The position numbers were made by a program, and so were the translations under genes. This document shows positions 11,746-23,849 of a stretch of DNA of 64,000 nucleotides, one piece after another. Location: contig CM038038.1 in NCBI GenBank assembly GCA_021397845.1, positions 65,156,748 to 65,220,747 of the forward strand. Reading direction: 5' to 3'. The first letter of the stretch is position 1; each line of letters starts with the position of its first letter. Source of the stretch: Areca catechu (Eukaryota; Streptophyta; Magnoliopsida; Arecales; Arecaceae). The notes below the pieces were generated by a model. It saw only the letters and a program-made list of their open reading frames with translations. It was not told the origin of the DNA and made no database searches.

Positions 11746-13330
11746 TGATTGATTGTTTGCATTAGATTAGGAGCCCAATACCAATAGCCTCAACCCAACC
11801 GAACCTAGTGTGACCATGGAGCCCAACCCTAGGAGAACCATTAGGAACTTTGGGGTAGTTGCACCCACATTTGATGGAAGTCAAGAACCTAAGGTTTACA
11901 TAGATTGGAAAGGAGACATGGACTATTATTTTGAATGGTACGACATGAGTGAGGAGAGAAAGTATAAATTTGCAAAAATGAGGTTAGAAAACAAAAAGAA
12001 CTTCCTCCCATAAACACTTGGCAGGACATGAAGCAGAAACATAAGAAAAAGTACCTACCCAGATCTTATGACTTTAGATCTTATGACTCTAGATCCTATG
12101 ACTCTAGTTTCTATGACTCTAGTTCCTATGATTCTAGATCCTATGACTCTAGATCCTATAACTCTAGATCTTATGACTCTAAAATCTATGCATCCAGATC
12201 CTATGAGTCCAGGAAACCCATAACCCATAGCTCTGAACCCAGATCCTAAGTACCCTTATCCTATGAGCACAAACTTTTAAAATAATGGTGGGAATTGAGA
12301 CAGGATAACAAAACTGTCTGAATACATTGACCAATTTGATGAGCTTTATAGGACATGTTACATAGTTGAACCTGAGTCTATGATCATATCGAGGTTTCGA
12401 GCTGGCCTCCATAGGGACATCCAGTTGGAACTGTTTCAATGGAAAATTCAGGACCTAGATGAAGCCTATCACATAGCTAGGGAATTCGAGTCAAGTCAGA
12501 GGGAACTCATGATCAGTTAATCTAAACCCAACAAGAGTAACCCTCCTAAACCCAAGCCCAGACCTAGCCGACTATCTTTAGACCAGCTCAGTCCCATTAC
12601 CCCTAGCCAGACCCTAGCACCTAGTCAAGTATGTCTGGGCCAATCCAGCTTGAGCCAAGTCAACCCTAGTCAACCTGAATCCAATAGGGTTAGTATCCCT
12701 AGATATGAGCCTAGTATTAGTCCACTTCCTTTTAGTCAACCCACCCCTATCCCAGACACTAGTCAATTTTTCCTTAGTCAACCCCATCTTACCACCCCAT
12801 TGGGTCACCAGAATGACTTAAAAGAGGAGATATATGAAGCTAATGTGAGCTTAGTGGATGAGAATGAAGAAGAAGAAGAGGAGATACCTATAGATGACCT
12901 AGAATTAGTTAACCCTAACCAGACCCAAGTAGAAACCAACCCAGAATTAGTTGACTAGGTAGATACCTAGGTAGAAGCCAATCCAGAATTAGTTGACCCT
13001 GACCATACCCAAACTGAAGTTGTAGTGGAAGAAAATAAAAGGAAGAAAACCTAGATTCTACCAAAACTTTATCTGAGGAGACACTAGAAGAAAGCCTAAT
13101 TATAGAGCCCAGTCCTAAATTTCATGAACTAGAAGAATTTATTAAGGACTTGATCTCTTTAAATCAGTACCCTTAGGATGAAGTCACTCCTTGGACTCCA
13201 ATTGATCTCTTCCCTGAAATTTGTGACCCATTCTTCCATTATGCAAACCCCATAGATATACCTCAACCCCGTAAGGTCAACCTCATTAGTCTAGGACTTA
13301 TCCCTGAAATCCCTTCTTGTATTTTACTCT
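11746..13330 (+). pseudogene. G gag-like ORF with 15-bp repeat expansion
   Basis: The open part at 11810-12013 has the gypsy Gag core (YIDWKGDMDYYFEWYDMSEE). It reads on, with stops, into YLPRSYD, where ten tandem 15-bp units (12061-12210) encode RSYDS-like pentapeptides. Further core follows in another frame (SEYIDQFDELYRTC, then RFRAGLHRDIQ, about 12320-12500). Part at 12650-12958 encodes a serine/proline-rich and acidic tail homologous to F 43560-43900, and 13110-13330 continues with FIKDLISLNQYP and NLISLGLIPEIP pieces, also found in F. No CCHC knuckle is seen. Multiple stops and shifts make it inactive. Confidence 0.75.
12061..12210 (+). repeat. 15-bp tandem repeat in G gag
   Basis: Ten adjacent 15-bp units of the type AGATCCTATGACTCT, diverging by one to four bases. 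The unit is in frame with the gag reading and gives RSYDS, apparently grown from the local YLPRSYD. F has no such array. Confidence 0.9.
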
Positions 13331-13755
13331 TTTTGATTAATTTTGAACCTTCTTCTTATTCCTTACCCTACCAAGCTAACCCTGACTCCACCTCTTATTT
13401 TCTACCCTTTCCAAAAACTTCCAGCATTTCTAGGATCATTAGATTGCATTTGTAGAAGTAAGCATGTTGCATTCATTCATTACGCATGTCATGTTTGCAT
13501 CTTACTTTTGGAGGACCCTATGGCATCTGTTAGGAGTGCATGTCAAGTTCTCATCTGCATGTCACCCACTTGACCAAGGGTCAAACCCACAACTGCAGTT
13601 TAGAGTTAATCGAGTCTACATATCAATAAGTGTTGGTATGAGTCATTTACCTGCATTAGGTGTTGTGAGTCTTTGCATTGCATGATTAGAGATTCTCATG
13701 AGGAATTAATCATAAGATTAATGTAAGCAATGTTTTTATAAAAATATGGTTAATT
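13331..13755 (+). other. G spacer between gag-like ORF and integrase tail
   Basis: This holds text shared with F (44240-44600), including GCATGTCATGTTTGCAT and CCCTATGGCA. In a full-length relative, protease, RT, RNase H and integrase core would lie here. No ORF supported. Confidence 0.6.
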
Positions 13756-14085
13756 TCTAAAAAGAGTCTAAGAGTTTGCTAGAAAAATTTTGTAATAATT
13801 AGGCTACATACCTGTAAGCTGGATCCATAAAAGTGATGAAGAGAGTTGGACCTAGTGCTTGAGTTACCTAATTAGGCATTAAGCTCAACCTTTAATATCT
13901 CAAACTTAGTAGAGTGTAGGGAGCTAGCAATGATACCCAGTGAGTTGGGGCCTAACACTTTCCTTGAGAGCAAACCCAACCATGAGAGTCCACCATCAAA
14001 TTAGCCTGTGAGAAAAAAGATTGAGTGTTTCCTGGACGACCAAGCCATTAGTACTCGGAACAAAGGCTACCATATCACTTGGTTG
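13756..14085 (+). pseudogene. G integrase C-terminus and chromodomain, part 1
   Basis: In broken frames the sequence corresponds to F 44640-44930: the integrase C-terminal beta-barrel piece ending in a LGI-type strand, then the linker to DDQA and the beginning of a chromodomain (14030-14085). H cuts it at 14085 within the YH-ITWL strand; the rest is at 17078-17205. Chromodomains of this gypsy group bind modified histone tails and guide integration. Inactive. Confidence 0.65.
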
Positions 14086-15532
14086 TGATGGGGACATCAA
14101 AATCCATCCAGGTTTTCCTTTTCTTTTTCCAGATTTTTTTATTTTTAGTTTAAATTTTTATCCCAGCTATTCCATCTATTTCTGTTATCCTTATTTTATT
14201 CCTTGTTTATTCCTGACATATTCCATGTTTATCCTTGCCATCTTCTTCCTCCCAGAATTTCCCAGAACGTCCATTTTTCTTCCCATCCATCCTAGATCTA
14301 CCACGCCCGACCACCGACGACCCCGACAACCATCCGCCTCCCCCCGGCATCGATCTCCTCGTGGGAACATCGGTGGATCCCATGGAACTGCCCATGGCTG
14401 TGCGCCTCTACGGCTCCTCCCACATTCGTGCACCCTTGCGGCTCCTCCTATGGCCCTCCTCTCCCCCGCGCTGCTGTCCGCCGCTTCCCGAGCTGCCATC
14501 CACCATTGCCCGAGCCGTCTCCAACGGCTCCAGCCCATCTGTGCCCGTTGATTCCCCTCCTCCCATTGGTCTGATTTAGCCTCCCCCCAATGGCGCCGCC
14601 ATCTCGTCTGCCACCTCTGACCCAACCGCCACCGATGCTCGCGGCTGTGACTCTCCCATCCTCAACATTCGCCTGCTCCTCCGCCTCTCCCTCCGTGACA
14701 TTACCGTCGCCATCGCCACCTTTCTCCTAGCCCGCGAGCCTGAGCCACGTCCTCGTGCTGTGGTGCTCCAACCCCTCCGGCCCGTCCGCCTCGCACGCGA
14801 GTTCCGCCTCCTCCAAATCCGCCATCCTCCTCCAAATCTACCGGCCTGCATCCTCTGCCTCGCCTGCGATCTCGACATGCGATACCCTGTTCCACGATCA
14901 TAGAGAAGAGTTTTCTTCTGCATGGATCTCAGAGCACAAACAACCTACACAAATTTCAGAGCAGAAAATTTTCTGCACAGATCTTAGAGTAGAGGAGGAA
15001 TTTGAATTCAAATTTTAATGGGTCCACATTTTCCTCCACAAATGCCGCCCTTCTTCATGGAGACGCCCACTATTTTCTTCCCTTATTTTGTTATTTTTGA
15101 ATTTCAAAATGGCTTGGTGTTTATAAAATAGGCTCCAATCCTTCTTGTAAAGCAGAATTGATGAATGAAATTTTTGTTTTAGGGAAGAGTGATTCTTCTT
15201 CTACTCCGTGAGGAGAGGGTGTAAGGCCCAACCCCAGGACATGATGTGAGGTCATGCCTAGTTATCCCCCTCTCCATTCTATTTTCTTTATCCCCTCATA
15301 ACCTTTGAGAATCACCCTAACACCTCCAAGTATCGAGGAGGGTATAATGCCCTAGAGGTAAGAGGTCTCTTTGTTAGTGTGAGTTCCAAAGTCCATGAGT
15401 TCCAAACCCTAAGGCTTCCATCTCCATTGTTCCTTCACCATCCCTAAAAAAAATAGAATCCAAAAAAAATATGATACCCTAATATAGTGACTTCTAGGCT
15501 CACCAAGGATCCTACCCCATTGTCCCACATCA
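14086..15532 (+). repeat. H 5' LTR with GC-rich island
   Basis: An AT-rich start is followed by a GC-rich block (about 14300-14900) with overlapping open frames on both strands, then AT-rich sequence with TATA at 15121. The island is repeated in the 3' LTR with many substitutions and frame changes, so I treat the ORFs as compositional. Confidence 0.88.
15121..15130 (+). promoter_or_regulatory. H LTR TATA box
   Basis: TTATAAAATA, conserved at 16677-16685 in the second LTR as TATAAAATA. Confidence 0.55.
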
Positions 15533-15535
15533 ATT

Positions 15536-15547
15536 TGGTATCAGAGC
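15536..15547 (+). other. H primer binding site
   Basis: TGGTATCAGAGC, a perfect initiator tRNA-Met complement, three bases after the 5' LTR. Confidence 0.9.
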
Positions 15548-15644
15548 GGGTTAGGATTAGGATTAGAGAAAAAAAATAAAAAAAGAAAAAAAAATTGCAG
15601 CAAGCCTGACTCGACGAAGTCGAGTTTTTCCCACCTCAGGGGAA

Positions 15645-17072
15645 TGATGGGAACATCAAAACCCATCCAGGTTTTCCTTTTCTTTTTTTAGATTTTTTTA
15701 TTTTTAGTTTAAATTTTTTTCCAGCTATTCCTATTATCCTCATTTTATTCCATGTTTATTCCCGATGTATTCCATGTTTATCCTTGTCATCTTGTTCCTC
15801 CCATAATTTCTCAGAACCTCCATTTTTTTTCCCGTCTGTCCTGGATCTGCCACGCACGACCACTGGCGACCCCGATAACCGTCCGCCTCCCCCCCGATGT
15901 CGATCTCCTCATGGGAAGGCCAGCGAATCCCATGGAACTGCCCATGGACGTGCACCCCTACGGCTCCTCCCACGGCCCTCCTTTCTCCCGCGCTACCATC
16001 TGCCGTTGCTTGAGCCACTGTCCGCCGCTGCCTGAGCCGTCTCCACTGGCTCCAGCCTGTCCGTGCCCATCGATTCCCCTCCTTCCATTGGTCTGATCCG
16101 GCCTCCCCCCAACGGCGCTGCCATCTCCTCTGCCACATCTGGCCCAGCCACCACCGATGCCCATGGCCGCGACTCTCCCATCCTTAACAACCGCATGCTC
16201 CTCCACCTCTCCCTCCATGATGTTACCATCGCCATCGCCGCATTCCGCCTAGCCCGCGAGCCTGAGCCATGTCCTCGTGCTGTGGTGCTCCAACCCCTCC
16301 GACTCGTCCGCCTCGCACGCGAGTTCCGCCTCCTCCAAATCTACCGGCCTCCTCCAAATCTGCCATCCTCCTGCAAATCCACCGGCTCGCATCCTCCACC
16401 TTGCCTATGATCTCGACATGCGATCCCCTGTTCCACGGTCACAGAGAAGAGTTTTCTTCTGCATGAATCTCAGAGCATAAACAACCTGCACAAATTTCAT
16501 AGTAGGGAATTTTCTATGTAGATTTTAGAGCAGAGGAGGAATTTGAATTCGAATTTTAATGGGTCTACATTTTCCTCCACAAATGTCGCCGTTCTTCATG
16601 GAGACACCCACTATTTTCTCCCCTTATTTTGTTATTTTTGAATTTCGAAATTTAAATTTTAAAATGGCTTGGTGTCTATAAAATAGGCTCCAATCCTTCT
16701 TGTAAAGGAGAATTGATGAATGAAATTTTTATTTTAGGAAAGAGTGATTCTTCTTCTACTCCGTGAGGAGAGGGTGTGAAGACCAACCCCAGGACATGAT
16801 GTGAGGTTATGCCCAGTTATCCCCCTCCCCATTCCATTTTCTTTATCCCCTCATGACCTTTGATAATCATCCTAACGCCTCCAAGTAGCAAGGAGGGTGT
16901 AATGCCCTAGAGGTGAGAGGTCTCTTCGTTAGTGTGAGTTCCAAACCCTAAGGCTTCCATTCCCATTGTTCCTTCTCCATCCCTAGAAAAAAAAAATCCA
17001 AAAAAAATATGATACCTAAATCTAGGTGACTTTTAGTCTCACCAACAATCTTACCCCCACTGTCTCGCATCA
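15645..17072 (+). repeat. H 3' LTR
   Basis: Second copy of the H LTR, preceded by the purine tract CTCAGGGGAA. The GC-rich island is at about 15830-16440. Ends CGCATCA. Confidence 0.88.
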
Positions 17073-17077
17073 GGTTT

Positions 17078-17220
17078 GTTGGCAAGGTCGATCGAGATTC
17101 GAGGATTCTGGATCACTCGAGAGGATCCACAATGCCTTAACCCAGACCCGTCAGAGCAGTACCTGAGCTAGATCGAACTTCTTACTCAACAGGGTCGATT
17201 TCCTCCCACCCTGGGATAAT
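17078..17220 (+). pseudogene. G chromodomain end and 3' purine tract
   Basis: It continues the chromodomain after H: SIEIRGFWITREDPQCLNPD matches the usual SWItREdLQ helix end. It then runs to the TCGA-GGGTCGA..CCTCCCACCCTGGGATAAT segment just before the 3' LTR, which acts as polypurine tract in this group. Confidence 0.65.
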
Positions 17221-18770
17221 TGATGGGGACATCAAATCAAAAATAGATTTCAAGCTTCAATTTATTCTCTAAGTCACATGTTGGTCAATTTTGAGTCCTG
17301 TAATAGAATTTAATTTTGAGTTCTATAATAAGTTGAGACAAGAAGTCCAATTGAGTCCAGCGAATCCCTTGTCTCAATCTCATAAGTCCCTTGAGTCTTG
17401 TTATTTGAGCCATTTATTTATTTAGGCCTATTTTGAGTCTTGTTAGTTAGGCCTTTTTGAGTCCATGTAATTTTATTTAAGAGGAGGACCCTTGGACCCA
17501 TACTCAAGTCACCAGCCCAACATCTGGACTCCCTTCATGCCATCCAAGCCCTCCAAGAGATGGCACCCCAGCATACCAGGCCCTAGACACCTCAAGCCCA
17601 TAGCTCACATGATGAATGGCGCCCAATCCAGATCCCCAATGAAGTGGCACCTAGGTCCAAGCCCTCAAGCCCACGGCACTCTCCCCTCCCAAGCCCACTG
17701 CAATTGGCACCCAAGCCTTTGACCCAATCCAAGATGCCCAGGCTTTGACCCAGTCAAAGAAGATTTCATCCAAGCCCACCAAGGAGTGGAAAAGTCAAAG
17801 CAGCCCAAGAAAATTTCGTCCCAGCCCAAGCCCATGGAGAAAAGTCAAAGCTTATAAGTTCTACAAGGAGTCCAATGACCAAGTCCTACTAGAATTTAGG
17901 CCTCCTAATTTCAATCAAACTTTGTACTCCTAATTCTAGTTAAACCTTGTACTCCTTGTCCCACACAAACTTGTAATCCTATTTTGACAGGGAAAGGGCC
18001 CTGGGTGAATCTATAAATACCCCACCCCTCCCCCTCTTGTAAAATAAACTCTTATTCATGAATTAAAACTCCTGTAAAATTTTGTTAGATTGTGTTCTTG
18101 TGTGTTCTTCTTTGAAGTGAGTGTGAGTGTTACTTGTGAGCCCTAATCCATCTAGGCCCTAGTCGCCCAAGGCATCTTCTTCCAAACCCTAATACACCTA
18201 AAGTGCAGAAGCCCTAGCCATCCATAAGCAAGGAGTCTTCTTCCACCTCAGGTCGCCAGCTTCAGCAAACCCTGATTCTTCCTTCTTTCAAACCCTAATT
18301 TCCTTACTTCTATTTTCTTATTGCTTCCTAATTGACCTCTGATGCTTGCAGGATCCCTTAGGTGTTCACCTCCAAAGATGAAGCCCTCTTTGCCTCCTGG
18401 ATCAAACCAAGATGGCTGACTGATCCGAGGAACAACTGACTTATCTTCTAGGCGACGATCTAGAGTGATGTGTGACCCCATCTTCGACAGGTCTTCAATC
18501 GTTGTTCAGTACAATCCTTCTCCCTCCTGATTTTTTATTTATTGAAGGTATGCTATCCTAGCTAGAGGTTTTTCAATCCTCGAGGTCATTTTTTTATTAT
18601 TTTGCATGAGTTCATATGCAGGTATGTTTGCTCTTTTCATTACTAGTTTGACTTCTAGCCTTCACTTGCTTTCGGGACTTTAGCCTCCAAATTAAATCTG
18701 TAAAAAAATTACAAAAAATTTAGTTACTGTTTTTCTGCATTTATGTCAGTCCTAGGTTCATCCTGCATCA
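17221..18770 (+). repeat. G 3' LTR
   Basis: Partner of 9145-10665. It begins TGATGGGGAC and ends CCTGCATCA; TATA at 18012-18019. It includes a 30-base length difference near 18530 relative to the 5' LTR. Flanked by TSD TAATG at 18771. Confidence 0.92.
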
Positions 18771-18775
18771 TAATG

Positions 18776-19627
18776 GCAACCCAGATAAAAAGAAGGTGAA
18801 CCTTTGGTATGATTACTATGTGATTCAATCATTCTATTAGAGTCTCAACAAGATAAAGATTATGCATTGCTTCTCAAATTCCATCATTTGTTATATGTCA
18901 AATCTATTTAACTTAAGTTCTTAGAAATTGTGGAAACTCCTTTTCACCATTCAAACTACCCCAACTTAGATCTCTTGAATTCAATCTCATAAATCACATA
19001 GTACTTCCTTATTTACCAAGGATGATAGATTCCATCTGAATGCACATCCTATTCCAACAAGGAAACTACTATAGCTAACATGCACTACAAGGGCCTATAT
19101 GGCTAAGGACTGGGTTTATGTACACTCAAACTATAGCAATGCCATTATGAGCAATCGAGGTATCATAGGTCTAATGATTAGTCATACTACTGTAACATTG
19201 AGTAAGTCACTGACAAGTAGGTAGCCATTCAAGTGACTTCTTATATTGGTCATGCTTGGTATTCTTAGTCTTAACAACCACTTGCGATTTTGCTCAGTGT
19301 CCCCACATTGTAGACTTGAGACTCATCTACCTAGAGAGAAGCAATCCATGCACAAATCTAAATGGATCAATCAATATCCTCGTGATAATCTATTGATTGG
19401 GAGTAATTTAAAAATTAATCATCAATAACATATGTCTCAAATTCTTAACTCTTAAGAATATGTGTTATCATCTTTTTAATTATTTGGATAATTAATGGAC
19501 ACAAAAACATAACATGAATGAAAAAATAATACAACTTCAGTTTATTAATAAGTCACAATTATAAATTATGCCCTTAGAAAGTATAGCATGTGCCAACCTA
19601 ATTGGCTTCTAGGACAAACATTTAACA
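18776..19627 (-). repeat. E 3' LTR, right part
   Basis: It continues the E LTR after element G; the pentamer TAATG lies on both sides of G (9140-9144 and 18771-18775). It ends TTTAACA at 19627 and is followed by a tract that reads AAGTGGGAGA on the minus strand, the E polypurine tract at about 19628-19640. No ORF is credible. Confidence 0.75.
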
Positions 19628-19732
19628 ATCTCCCACTTGCACTAAAGCCAATTGGCCACAAATCTAGGTCCCATCTTTTCAAGGTGGACTTCGATCTTTT
19701 GTTTGCTCAATGGCTTAGTCAGTGGGTCTCCA
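19628..19732 (-). pseudogene. E RNase H extreme C-terminus and 3' end
   Basis: The minus strand encodes the copia C-terminal motif DPLTKPLSKQK at 19700-19730, then the polypurine tract and LTR. It is cut at 19732 by element D; the preceding part of the domain is at 40080-40471. A one-base loss beside the D insertion site breaks phase. Confidence 0.75.
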
Positions 19733-21934
19733 CGAAGGAAACCAGTGCATCGGACGCCTACCCTAGGCATGCTACACTAGGGAGTAGGTATTGCATAATT
19801 AAAATTTTAAACATGCATACAGAAAAACCTACTCATGCACAGGATCTAATATAAACATGATGCATGTAACAGATATACAGGTATGTAAAGGCAAGTGCAA
19901 TAATTATAAATAATATGATAAAATCTAGATCTAGACATGCATGATAACAAAAAGTAAATAACATACCTTATAGAGCTTCCTTTAACAGCAAACCAGATCT
20001 GGAAGAGATCGATCCAATCTCTCGAGGTGTCCAAATGTCCACCCTCTAGAGTATCCACGCACGGGCTTTCGCTGATCCAGCTCCTGGATGGATGCTAGTC
20101 CTCCAAGAATCAATAAACAAGTCATCGAAATATGAAGCAGGGAAAACAAAACAAATCCTCATGGACGGTCTTCTCCAAGACCGCCCAAACTCCATGAAGA
20201 GCACACAAAGACAACTTAAAAACAAAGAAGAATTTCACAGGATGCTTCAACGAATTTCTGCACTCAGAAATTCATCCCAAAAACTCTCTTCTCCTCCCTT
20301 ATCGCCTACCCTATTTCTTCCCCTCTCTCTCGCATCTCACGGCCCTCAACCCAGAAAATCTGATGTAGAGAAAAAACCTGTTTGAAAAGCATTCTAATCA
20401 GTTTAAGAAGTAGGGAATACATCGTGAGAGCGGAATAGATAAAACCAAACTCCTTTGAAATGGCATTTTATCGGATAAAAATTGTTGGGATCTGTGGGCA
20501 ATAACACCGTGGAAACCTGAGAGCGAGAGAGGAAAGATGTTGGGAGAGAAACACCATGAGACCCAATCCATTTCACGGTGCTAAGGATGAAATCCAATAA
20601 ACCAAGCTTCATCCGATCAACAAGCTGATCCTATCCTTTCAATCTATAAAAAACAGGGGAATAGATAGTGGGCAACGAAGAACCAAAAACACCGTGAAGG
20701 CAGGGAGAAAAAAATCGTAAGAAATAAACCACGTCGAACCAAAAAATATGTAAACAATCACATGATAAAATCGGTTCAACAAAACCAAAAATCGGTTCAT
20801 AAAAACCCCGGTCAGACCAAAACCCATTAATAAGAAAAATCGGGTCTAGTCCTGGTCTACCAGGATCAGTTCCTGGTTGACCCAAACCAATCCTGGTCAA
20901 TCCAAATCAGACCAGATTGATCAGAAAAAATCCAATGTGTGCTCAATCAGACCGTTTGACCTTAATGCTGAAATGATTCCCAGCGTTGATCAGCTCCCAG
21001 ATCAGGAAGAAATCCTTTATGACATGTGACCTCATAGGTTCAAACCTAAATGGTAGTACTAGAACACTTTCAGTACCAGCACAAGATACCATCTAGCAAT
21101 GGGTCCCGGCGTACGGATAGGCCAAAGATGCGAGACCAATCTATCAAATCTCTGGCATATGGTTACCATATAATTCATCCCTTTGACCTCCAATGCTCAA
21201 GATGACCTAGGGTTAGATTGCTAATCCTAACTAAGTCAATCCACAACATGTCTCAACCTCGCAAGTCCAGTGACTCCTCACTAGGACTACCCCGACCGAG
21301 GATTTGCTAAACTGAGATACTGTGAAACATTCAATCCAAACAATTTGGACAGGTCAATTCCATCTTGGTCCACTACTGCTCCACAAGTACTTGCCTGTAC
21401 CTAGAAACCTTCCATCATCGGATTAGAAATCCGGGTAGTTCAGCACCAAAGCATAGGGAGTTGCTTGAAAGCTACCATGGTGACCTCAGGTCGGAGGGAC
21501 ACATATACCCATATCCAATCGCAAGCATTCCTTTCCAATTGCGAGCATTCCTTCGGCAGAAAGGAGCTCCATGGAGTCACATTCAATGAGATGTCACACA
21601 TCCTACTTACAGATCATATCAGTGTCACTACACTCCTTTGGTCAAGAGGATAATCAAACGATGTGAACCACAACAACTTACACTTGATACATTGCCGTCC
21701 TGTATAATGTATCCTTTGGTTGTGAACCTTTTTAAAGGATCACTCGATATATCCTCTCTATATCAAAGTCAGTGCAGTCCTAAGGACTTCATCACATAAA
21801 AAGAGTACATTACAAAGAAATGAATAATGTGATGAGCTGCCAAAATAAAGTTTTATTAATTCATATACAAATTACAATACTGAGCACAACCGCCTATAGC
21901 CTAAGCGATTCGCTTTGGGACACAATTCCCAACA
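19733..21934 (-). repeat. D 3' LTR
   Basis: Pairs with 37903-40074. Its outer end reads CGAAGGAAAC where the 5' LTR has TGAAGGAAAC; the other end is TTCCCAACA. The tract next to it on the element side reads AAGTGGGAGT on the minus strand. Confidence 0.92.
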
Positions 21935-21948
21935 ACTCCCACTTGTAC
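21935..21948 (-). other. D polypurine tract
   Basis: The minus strand reads GTACAAGTGGGAGT immediately before the 3' LTR. E has the equivalent tract at 19628. Confidence 0.75.
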
Positions 21949-22530
21949 TAAAGCCAAACAAAACAGTATCTAATACCCATTTCCATTTTACAATAGTAAA
22001 ACTCTTTGATTCCAAGGGATTTAGTGAAGGGGTCGGCAAGATTCTCCTTTCCATCGATCTTCATAAGATTGATGTCGTCTCGTTCCATGATCTCTTGCAC
22101 GAGATGATAGCACCGCAGAATTTGCTTGGTGCGATGATGAGACTTTGGCTCCTATGCTGTCACAATACATTGGAATAGGACCATTTAGGGAAGGTGCCAC
22201 CCCTAGCTCTCCAAGGAACTTCTATAACCACACGGCATCCTTTGCTACATCTGATGCTGCAATGTACTCTGCTTCGCATATCGAGTCTGCAACTATTACC
22301 TGCTTGGTACTCTTCCAGTAGATCACTCCTTCATTGAGGGTAAACACAAATCTTAACACACTCTTGCTATCATCTCTATCTGACTAGAAACTGGAGTCAG
22401 TATATTCCACAAGTTTCAAGTCAGGTTTTCCATAAATCAGCCATTGGTCCTTTGTATTTCTCAAATACTTCAAGATGGTCTAACCACCTTCCAATGTGCC
22501 TCACCTGGGTCAGACTGGTATCTGCTCACC
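21949..22530 (-). pseudogene. D RNase H remnant
   Basis: Broken minus-strand frames give LADPFTKSL near 22010-22040, the copia C-terminal motif, and weaker RNase H pieces to the right, up to the RT end (TCTRPDVAYSL at 22535-22560). No frame is long. Confidence 0.7.
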
Positions 22531-22532
22531 AC

Positions 22533-23480
22533 TCATAATGAGTATGCCACGTCTGGTCTAGTACATGTCATAGCATACATGATAAATCCCATTGCATAAG
22601 CATGAGGAACTCTACTCATGCACTCTCTTTCCTCAGGAGTTATCGCACAATCCTTCTTGAAAAGAGTAATTCCAGAACCTATCGGGAGATAGCCTTTCTT
22701 GGAATTCTCCATGCTGAACTGTTTCAGTATGGTATCAATGTACATAGACTGGGACAATCCTAGAAGCCTCTTAGATCTATCTCTATAGATCTTCATACCC
22801 AGTATATAAGAAGCTTCACCCAAATACTTCATGGAGAATTGAGATGACAACTAGACCTTTATTCCTTGCAATGCTCCGATGTCATTCCCAATTAAGAGAA
22901 TGTCATCAACAAACAGTACCAGGAATATAATCATAGAACCATTAACCCACTTATAGATGCAGGGTTTCTCTCCGTTCCTAATGAAGCCATACGATTTGAT
23001 ACACCTATCAAATCACATGTTCCAACTTCGAGATGCTTGCTTGAGTCCATAAATGGACCTCTGCAATTTGCACACTTTTGACTCGTCTGCAGATGTGAAC
23101 CCTTCAGGCTGTATCATATACACCTCCTCATCCAGCTCCCCATTCATGAAAGTAGTTCGGACATCCATCTACCATATCTCATAGTCAAAATGTGCTGCCA
23201 AAGTAAGCATGAACCGAATGGACTTGAGCATTGCCATAGGGGAGAACGTCTCGTCATAATCGATACCATATCACTGACGATATCCCTTGGCAACCAGATG
23301 GGCTTTATATGTCTCCACCTTCCCATCTGCACCCCTTTTTCTTTTGAAAATCCACTTGCACTCGATGGGTTTTATCCCTTCAGATGGATCAACCAATGTC
23401 CATACATTGTTGATCTCCATGGACTCCATCTCGGATCGCATGGCTCCAAGCCACGCCTTAGAATCATATCTTTAAAGTGC
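22533..23480 (-). pseudogene. D reverse transcriptase remnant
   Basis: Minus-strand pieces in order: VWTLVD near 23390, AKGYRQ near 23280, YGIDYDETFSPMA, GELDEEVYMIQPEGF near 23110, KLQRSIYGLKQASRSW near 23050, and FVDDILLIGND at about 22910 (catalytic aspartates). Then comes an open 105-codon piece (22850-22533) with SSQFSMKYLGEASYILGMKI. Several stops and a lost frame make it inactive. C holds the same domain at 45491-46562. Confidence 0.85.
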
Positions 23481-23482
23481 AT

Positions 23483-23776
23483 TCATATAGGTGATCGGAT
23501 CCTCATCATTCTCGTCGAGCTCAATGGGATCACCGTCCCGGACCAAGAAATCATAATATCTCTCCGGCTGATGTGGTACTCTACCGAATCTCCTAATAAT
23601 GGGTCCGGGTATGATCCAATCACAGCCGGTTCTATGATGTCCTTAGAGTGTGCAGGTTCTTCTACTAGTTGAACTTTACCAAGTTCAATCTTAGAGGCTA
23701 CATTTCCTTTTCCAGGGAACTCATTTTTTAAAAAGATAGCCATAAGAGCAACGAACACTTTCTGTTCATCCTCCAA
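23483..23776 (-). pseudogene. D integrase-RT connector
   Basis: A 97-codon open piece between integrase and RT, acidic and low in recognisable motifs, comparable to the linker after the integrase in copia polyproteins. In C the same segment is cut by element B, and the uninterrupted D copy at 23552-23556 shows what the target looked like. Confidence 0.65.
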
Positions 23777-23849
23777 GTAGAAGAAATACCCTTTTGTTTC
23801 CTTAGGGTACCCAATAAATAGGCACTGATCAGACCTAGGATCAAGTTTA

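Larger units (their letters stand above)
14086..17072 (+). mobile_element. Element H: two long LTRs around a 112-bp interior
   Basis: LTRs at 14086-15532 and 15645-17072 start TGATGGG.ACATCAAAA and end CATCA. The flanking pentamers are GGTTG (14081-14085) and GGTTT (17073-17077), one mismatch. The interior (15533-15644) has only a primer site, an A-rich stretch and the terminal CTCAGGGGAA purine tract. LTR ends and the interior 3' end resemble G, so H is a non-autonomous relative in the chromodomain gypsy group with TRIM-like organisation but unusually long LTRs. It sits inside G's chromodomain. Confidence 0.88.
9145..18770 (+). mobile_element. Element G: non-autonomous chromodomain gypsy derivative
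   Basis: Two LTRs (9145-10665 and 17221-18770) begin TGATGGGGACATCAAATCA and end CATTA/CATCA. The target duplication TAATG is perfect (9140-9144, 18771-18775). The primer site follows the 5' LTR and a purine-rich tract precedes the 3' LTR. The interior, without H, is about 3.6 kb: leader, gag-like ORF, a short spacer, then integrase C-terminus with chromodomain. Protease, RT, RNase H and integrase core are absent. Inserted into E's LTR. Confidence 0.9.

Noticed and set aside
14191..16480. Many overlapping ORFs on both strands in the GC-rich part of H's LTRs
   Set aside because: They arise from high GC content, lie on all frames, and the frames are not kept between the two LTR copies.
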